This document shows, in pieces, positions 60,209-64,000 of a stretch of DNA of 64,000 bases. The DNA is from Planctopirus ephydatiae (GTDB taxonomy: Bacteria; Planctomycetota; Planctomycetia; Planctomycetales; Planctomycetaceae). Numbering within the stretch: the first letter of the stretch is position 1; each line of letters starts with the position of its first letter. A model generated the notes under the pieces. The model did no database searches and was not told the origin of the DNA. It saw nothing but the letters and a program-made list of their open reading frames with translations. Both the position numbers and the translations under genes were made by a program. Location of the stretch: NCBI RefSeq assembly GCF_007752345.1, contig NZ_CP036299.1:496001-560000 (forward strand). Reading direction: 5' to 3'.

Positions 60209-61377
60209 GTTGGGAATTCTTCCTCGTCACGTTGATAACGATTGGTGTGGCCTTCGGGGGGTTGATGGGCACAATTGCCTATCTGATCCTGGTCGAGCGA
60301 CGTCTGGCCGCTTTTATTCAGGATCGCTATGGCCCGAACCGTGTCGGCTGGGCCGGGCTGTTGCAGCCCATTGCCGATGGTGCCAAATTCCTGCTCAAGG
60401 AAGACGTAATCCCTGGTTACGTCAATAAAACGCTCTATATTCTGGGGCCCAGTATTGCCGTCTTTACCGCCATGGCCGGCTTTGCCATCATCCCCTTTGG
60501 ACCTGTCGATCAGGCTCCTTCGTGGATGCGGTTTGTCATCGCTCCGGATGTCAACATCGGGATGATTTACATTTTTTGTGTGGGCAGCCTGGGTGTCTAT
60601 GGAGTGATTCTCGGCGGCTGGGCATCGAACAACAAGTACAGTTCTTTAGGCTCCATGCGGGCCAGTGCTCAGGTCGTAAGTTATGAAATTCCCCTGGGGA
60701 TGTCGATCATCGGTGTTGTGCTGATGACCAGCTCTTTGAGTCTCAACGATATTCTCATGCATCAGGCGAATCAGGGCGTTCTCGGCTGGAATGTCTGGAC
60801 ACAGCCACTCGCACTGCTGATCTTCTTCGTCTCCGCTCTGGCAGAAACCAACCGCCTCCCCTTCGACCTTTCCGAATGCGAACAGGAACTTGTCGGCGGT
60901 TTTCATACCGAATACAGCTCCATGAAATTCGCCCTCTACTTCCTGGGGGAATACGCACACATCATTACTGTCTGCTTCCTGACAGCCATTCTCTTCTTCG
61001 GTGGTTGGCAGTTCCCTTTGATCGCGGAAGCCGACAGTGCGTATCTGGGAGCAACTCTGGTCAAAGTGGTCGTGCTGCTGACCAAGGTTCTGATGATCAT
61101 TCTGCTGATCATGTTTATTCGCTGGACGATTCCCCGCTTCCGCTTCGATCAACTGATGAATCTGGCGTGGCTGGGCCTGATTCCAATGGCTGCTATGAAC
61201 ATTCTGGTTGTCATGACTGCCAAACAGTTCGACTGGCCCATCTGGACACTGCCTTTAGGTTCTCTGGCGATCTTCGTGGCAGCAGGTCTGATTGGCACCA
61301 GTGGGAAATTCATTGTCAGCGACCAGACGGTCGATTTCAGCGAATCGCCCGAAGGCTATGTCCACGTTCACTCCTGA
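60205..61377 (+). CDS. nuoH: NADH-quinone oxidoreductase subunit H
   Basis: A 390-residue membrane subunit joining the hydrophilic and membrane arms, forming part of the quinone channel. Start is GTG 60205, overlapping the nuoG TGA. About eight or nine hydrophobic helices are present. The first loop has ERRLAAFIQDRYGPNRVGW and LLQPIADGAKFLLKED; later SLGSMRASAQVVSYEIPLGM and the strongly conserved ETNRLPFDLSECEQELVGGF followed by TEYSSMKFALYFLGEYAH fix the assignment. Confidence 0.96.
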   Translation: MSWEFFLVTLITIGVAFGGLMGTIAYLILVERRLAAFIQDRYGPNRVGWAGLLQPIADGAKFLLKEDVIPGYVNKTLYILGPSIAVFTAMAGFAIIPFGPVDQAPSWMRFVIAPDVNIGMIYIFCVGSLGVYGVILGGWASNNKYSSLGSMRASAQVVSYEIPLGMSIIGVVLMTSSLSLNDILMHQANQGVLGWNVWTQPLALLIFFVSALAETNRLPFDLSECEQELVGGFHTEYSSMKFALYFLGEYAHIITVCFLTAILFFGGWQFPLIAEADSAYLGATLVKVVVLLTKVLMIILLIMFIRWTIPRFRFDQLMNLAWLGLIPMAAMNILVVMTAKQFDWPIWTLPLGSLAIFVAAGLIGTSGKFIVSDQTVDFSESPEGYVHVHS

Positions 61378-61459
61378 TAGCAAATTTTCAATTCCCGCAG
61401 TCATCTTTTTTTGACATCAACCTGCCCATGACCACAGGCAGACATTTTTCAGGTGCCCC

Positions 61460-62128
61460 ATGGCTGAAGAACTCACACCGATCTCGAATGACGATGTCGT
61501 CTGGATGGAAGAGCCAGAAATGGGATTCTGGGAATCGACATTTCTGCCCGCCATTTTCAGTGGCCTCAAGAATTCTTTGCGGCATGTGACCGATTTCAAA
61601 CCTGTCACACAGCAATACCCCGAGGAAAAGCCCGATCTGCCACTGAATTACCGTGGTGTTCATCGCCTGAATCGCGACGACAAAGGCCGGGTGAAATGCG
61701 TTGCCTGCATGATGTGCTCGACCGCCTGTCCCGCACGTTGTATTGATATTGTCGCCGAAGAAGTTCCCAAAGATGACCCACTCTGGGCAGACCGCGACAA
61801 ACGCCCCAAAACTTTCGTTATCGACGAACTCAAATGCATTTACTGCGGGATGTGCGAAGAAGCCTGTCCTGTCGACTCCATCGAATTAACCCACATCTAC
61901 GATCTGACGGGGTTTACCCGACAGGATATGAAGTTCAATAAAGAAAAGCTGCTCGAAGTCTTCGACCAAACCAAAGACAACCCCCGGGACCCCATCCGCA
62001 CTCATCGAGGCGTGCTGGGCCCCGCTTCAGACTTCACCTCCTTACCTCCAGTGGGCCCTGCCACCCAGATCCCCCAAGGTGACAAAGCCTCCAAACCCGT
62101 ATCGACCGATGTGATCAAGCAGGGCTGA
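61460..62128 (+). CDS. nuoI: NADH-quinone oxidoreductase subunit I
   Basis: A 222-residue ferredoxin-like subunit with two [4Fe-4S] clusters (N6a and N6b). The two C-x2-C-x2-C-x3-C-P motifs are at Cys80/83/86/90 (KCVACMMCSTACPARC) and Cys126/129/132/136 (KCIYCGMCEEACPVDS). Residues 62-70 (LNYRGVHRL) match the family's R-G-x-H segment before the clusters. The C-terminus after about 180 is a Pro/Thr/Ser/Lys-rich tail. It lies 82 bp after nuoH. Confidence 0.96.
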   Translation: MAEELTPISNDDVVWMEEPEMGFWESTFLPAIFSGLKNSLRHVTDFKPVTQQYPEEKPDLPLNYRGVHRLNRDDKGRVKCVACMMCSTACPARCIDIVAEEVPKDDPLWADRDKRPKTFVIDELKCIYCGMCEEACPVDSIELTHIYDLTGFTRQDMKFNKEKLLEVFDQTKDNPRDPIRTHRGVLGPASDFTSLPPVGPATQIPQGDKASKPVSTDVIKQG

Positions 62129-62338
62129 ATGTGGCCAGGTCGCCTTTGATTTCTCGAATCAACTTCTCATTTGGCGAATGAATTCTCTTGGATGACTTGA
62201 GGGAGCAGCGGGAGGAACATACTCTGGGGCACAGAATTCGGTCTAAGTCTGTTGCCTGACGGTCTCCCGGAAGTCTTTGCAGAACTTTGCTCATGCTTGC
62301 ATCACAGTTTTAATGACGGAACTTCTCTTTCTCTTTGA

Positions 62339-63067
62339 ATGCAGTCTATGAACTGGGTTTCCGAGAACATCGCTTTGATCGGAACGCTCGTCCTGCTGGG
62401 GGCGAACATTCTCCTGCTGTTTCCATCGACTGGCCGCAAGTCAGGGATTCCGGGCTTTCTCCTGCTGCCGGTCACCTTGGCCGCTTTAGGCTGGGTGTTT
62501 TTGCAGCCCACAGGCGATCTTGTTCGCGATATCCTGTTTTACATGGCTGCCGGGACGGCTGTCCTGGGTGGCCTGCTGATGACGACACAGCGGAATCCGG
62601 TCTATGCCGCCCTGTGGTTTGCCGTGGCCACGCTGGGAGTCTGTGGTCTATTTGTGATCAACTCGGCACCATTCCTGGCGGCTGTCACCATCATCGTCTA
62701 TGCCGGTGCCATCGTCGTCACGTTCGTCTTCGTGATCATGCTGGCTCAGCAGGAGCAGGGATCAGGTTACGATCGCATTCCGCAACAACCTTTCCTCGCC
62801 ACGGTTCTCGGCTGCCTGCTCGTGGGGACGATGCTCCTGGGGATCGAAAAAACCTTCGGGCCAGATTCTTCCAGACTTTCAGTCGATCGAACGGCACTTC
62901 ACGTTTCTTCGCTGTCCGTTGAGAACGATCTCGGCTCGCCAGGTGGCGTGGGCCGGTCGCTCTTCACCGATTATCTGTTCGCAGTCGAACTCGCTGGAAC
63001 AGTTCTACTCGTGGCTACCATTGGTGCCATTGCGATTGCACCTCGCCGTCCACAGGGGAGTTTATGA
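62339..63067 (+). CDS. nuoJ: NADH-quinone oxidoreductase subunit J
   Basis: A 242-residue membrane subunit of the complex I proton-pumping arm. Five or so hydrophobic helices are visible. The family-specific helix AVTIIVYAGAIVVTFVFVIM lies near residue 120 and is preceded by NPVYAALWFAVATLGVCGLF. ATG 62339 and ATG 62348 are both possible. A soluble loop of about 55 residues (from GPDSSRLSV) separates the last helices. The 3' end overlaps nuoK (ATGA). A 210-bp gap before it holds no supported feature. Confidence 0.93.
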   Translation: MQSMNWVSENIALIGTLVLLGANILLLFPSTGRKSGIPGFLLLPVTLAALGWVFLQPTGDLVRDILFYMAAGTAVLGGLLMTTQRNPVYAALWFAVATLGVCGLFVINSAPFLAAVTIIVYAGAIVVTFVFVIMLAQQEQGSGYDRIPQQPFLATVLGCLLVGTMLLGIEKTFGPDSSRLSVDRTALHVSSLSVENDLGSPGGVGRSLFTDYLFAVELAGTVLLVATIGAIAIAPRRPQGSL

Positions 63068-63540
63068 GTCCTGATCCTTCCCATTACCTTGTCGTGGGTG
63101 CCTTGCTCTTCGGCCTGGGTGCAATTGGCTTTCTCACACGCCGCAACCTGATCCTGATGATGCTCTCATCGGAAATGATGCTTCACGGCGTCTCCGTCAA
63201 CCTGACAGCATTCAGCCAGTACCATGGCCAGCATGATGGTCAGGCACTGACAATTTTTGTCCTGACCATTGCGGCATGTGAGGCCGGCTTATCGCTGGCC
63301 ATTATTCTGGCTCTCTACCAGCGAACCCGCTCGCTCGATATCCGGCTGTGGACGACTTTGGGCGAAGAGGAACTCATGCCACCGATGGCCGATTCGGCAT
63401 CGCGTGAAATTGAACCTCAAGCAGAACCACTTCCCAAACTTGTTCCCGCCGGCCGCCGTCCAGTGATTGGTGCAGATGGCCATGTCGTGACACCCGTATT
63501 GTCAAATTCACAGGTGAGTGGCAAGGGGGCCAAAGCCTGA
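63064..63540 (+). CDS. nuoK: NADH-quinone oxidoreductase subunit K with C-terminal extension
   Basis: A 158-residue subunit of the membrane arm. The first 100 residues are a normal NuoK: three helices, with GALLFGLGAIGFLTRRNLIL, then the family Glu in MLSSEMMLHGVSVNL and the second Glu in FVLTIAACEAGLSLAIILAL. About 55 additional residues follow (LGEEELMPPMADSASREIEP and onward), which are hydrophilic, Pro-rich and absent from ordinary NuoK of about 100 residues. The start overlaps the nuoJ stop. Confidence 0.94.
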   Translation: MSPDPSHYLVVGALLFGLGAIGFLTRRNLILMMLSSEMMLHGVSVNLTAFSQYHGQHDGQALTIFVLTIAACEAGLSLAIILALYQRTRSLDIRLWTTLGEEELMPPMADSASREIEPQAEPLPKLVPAGRRPVIGADGHVVTPVLSNSQVSGKGAKA

Positions 63541-63619
63541 ACAGATCCAAATCCCAATCATCTGTCAGGTTAAATGTCTTCATGTCGTCCATCGCAGTTG
63601 ACCCGACTGAGATGAGTCC

Positions 63620-63659
63620 GATGGGTTTAACCTCCAGATAGAGCCTGATGAGTTTAACC
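63620..63659 (+). repeat. short direct repeat between nuoK and nuoL
   Basis: GATGGGTTTAACC (63620-63632) and GATGAGTTTAACC (63647-63659) are repeated with a 27-bp period, and an inverted AGGTTAAA occurs at about 63568. The 230-bp spacer is long for this operon. The role is unknown. Confidence 0.35.
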
Positions 63660-63770
63660 CGCAGAGTGGGCCTCGATTCACAGGCAGTGTTCATAAAACC
63701 CGATTGAAAAGCAGATTGCAGAGTCCTCTCGAAGCCTGGTTTCGAGGCGAAAAATAAAGGAAGTAAGGCT

Positions 63771-64000
63771 GTGGCAAACTGGTCTGACATCGCCCTGGCG
63801 ACGATTCCCGCTGCACCTCTGGCTGCCGCCATCTGGTGCGGCACAGTCGCTCAGGTTGTCCGCCGCACAACAGCCCACCGGCCCGTTGTGCTCGCCCTGG
63901 CACTTTCATTGGTGGCGGCTGCCTATGTCCTGTTCGTCGTCGTTCCGGGTTCAGTCGTCGATTCACCCGCCGCTCACAGCCAGATAACACCCATCGAGAG
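63771..64000 (+). CDS. nuoL: probable NADH-quinone oxidoreductase subunit L (5' part, cut by window)
   Basis: The frame starts at GTG 63771 with AGGAAG about 8 bases upstream and stays open to the right edge, giving 76 residues. It begins MANWSDIALATIPAAPLAAA and contains two hydrophobic helices (about 11-28 and 38-60). These residues are too few and too variable to show NuoL motifs. The call rests on operon order, since nuoL follows nuoK in complex I operons, and on the membrane-protein character. The annotation should be confirmed from sequence beyond the window. Confidence 0.65.
   Translation, partial: MANWSDIALATIPAAPLAAAIWCGTVAQVVRRTTAHRPVVLALALSLVAAAYVLFVVVPGSVVDSPAAHSQITPIE

Noticed and set aside
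62285-62312. Possible ninth copy of the palindrome (CTCATGCTTGCATCACAG)
   Set aside because: Only one arm is present with no complementary partner, so it is probably chance similarity.
1-64000. tRNA, rRNA, CRISPR array, IS element and prophage genes
   Set aside because: Looked for by eye and none recognised; tRNA genes in particular could be missed without a dedicated search.

Overview
This window comes from a planctomycete, most likely a Planctopirus/Planctomyces-type member of the Planctomycetales. The best marker is the gene at 8757-9779: a pilin-like N-terminus (GFTLIELLVVIAIIAIL) joined to a DUF1559 body ending in an H...GDGSVRFIS motif, a protein type greatly expanded in this phylum. 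A formaldehyde-activating-enzyme homologue, an extended phenylacetate-CoA-ligase-like CapK, and many PQQ-propeller and TPR proteins fit the same assignment. No rRNA, tRNA, CRISPR array or insertion-sequence transposase was recognised. Everything here is read by eye; no database search was run.

Layout. 1-3483 (minus): an ABC exporter operon (ATPase, ABC-2 permease, membrane-anchored partner cut by the left edge). 3916-8482 (minus): SulP/STAS anion transporter, PduO-type cobalamin adenosyltransferase, XylR-like AraC regulator. 8757-9779 (plus): DUF1559 pilin-like protein. 10088-12015 (minus): two tandem HDOD-domain paralogues. 12209-29592 (minus): a long exopolysaccharide cluster with a Wzc-type tyrosine autokinase, an EEP-fold phosphatase/nuclease, a deacetylase-like protein, one GT2 and three GT4 glycosyltransferases, a NodB deacetylase, two FemAB/BioF2-type acyltransferases, a CapK-like adenylate-forming enzyme and an O-antigen ligase/polymerase. 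Many genes overlap by 4-13 bp, so they are probably co-transcribed and build, modify, polymerise and export one polysaccharide.

29940-51272 is mixed housekeeping and envelope content: leucyl aminopeptidase, a PilZ-like protein, two small proteins, a Tat-exported PQQ propeller, HolA, two lipoproteins, a second EEP protein, a large TPR protein, a short Hsp70, a GT39 membrane glycosyltransferase, a second TPR protein and a Fae homologue. 51272-52153 is purQ (minus). 52761-64000 (plus) is the respiratory complex I operon nuoABCDEF-G-HIJKL in canonical order, cut by the right edge in nuoL. It is interrupted by a decayed small ORF (nuoE/nuoF) and a four-helix-bundle S23-type gene (nuoF/nuoG).

The most notable unannotated structure is a family of eight dispersed intergenic palindromes (core CATGCTTGC...GCAAGCATG) that behaves like a REP family. 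Other signals are a perfect 12-bp inverted repeat in front of the Hsp70 gene, an inverted repeat that could hide the DUF1559 ribosome binding site, a gene-free 870-bp locus with terminator-like hairpins on both strands, and two orphan intrinsic terminators that suggest unannotated small transcripts.
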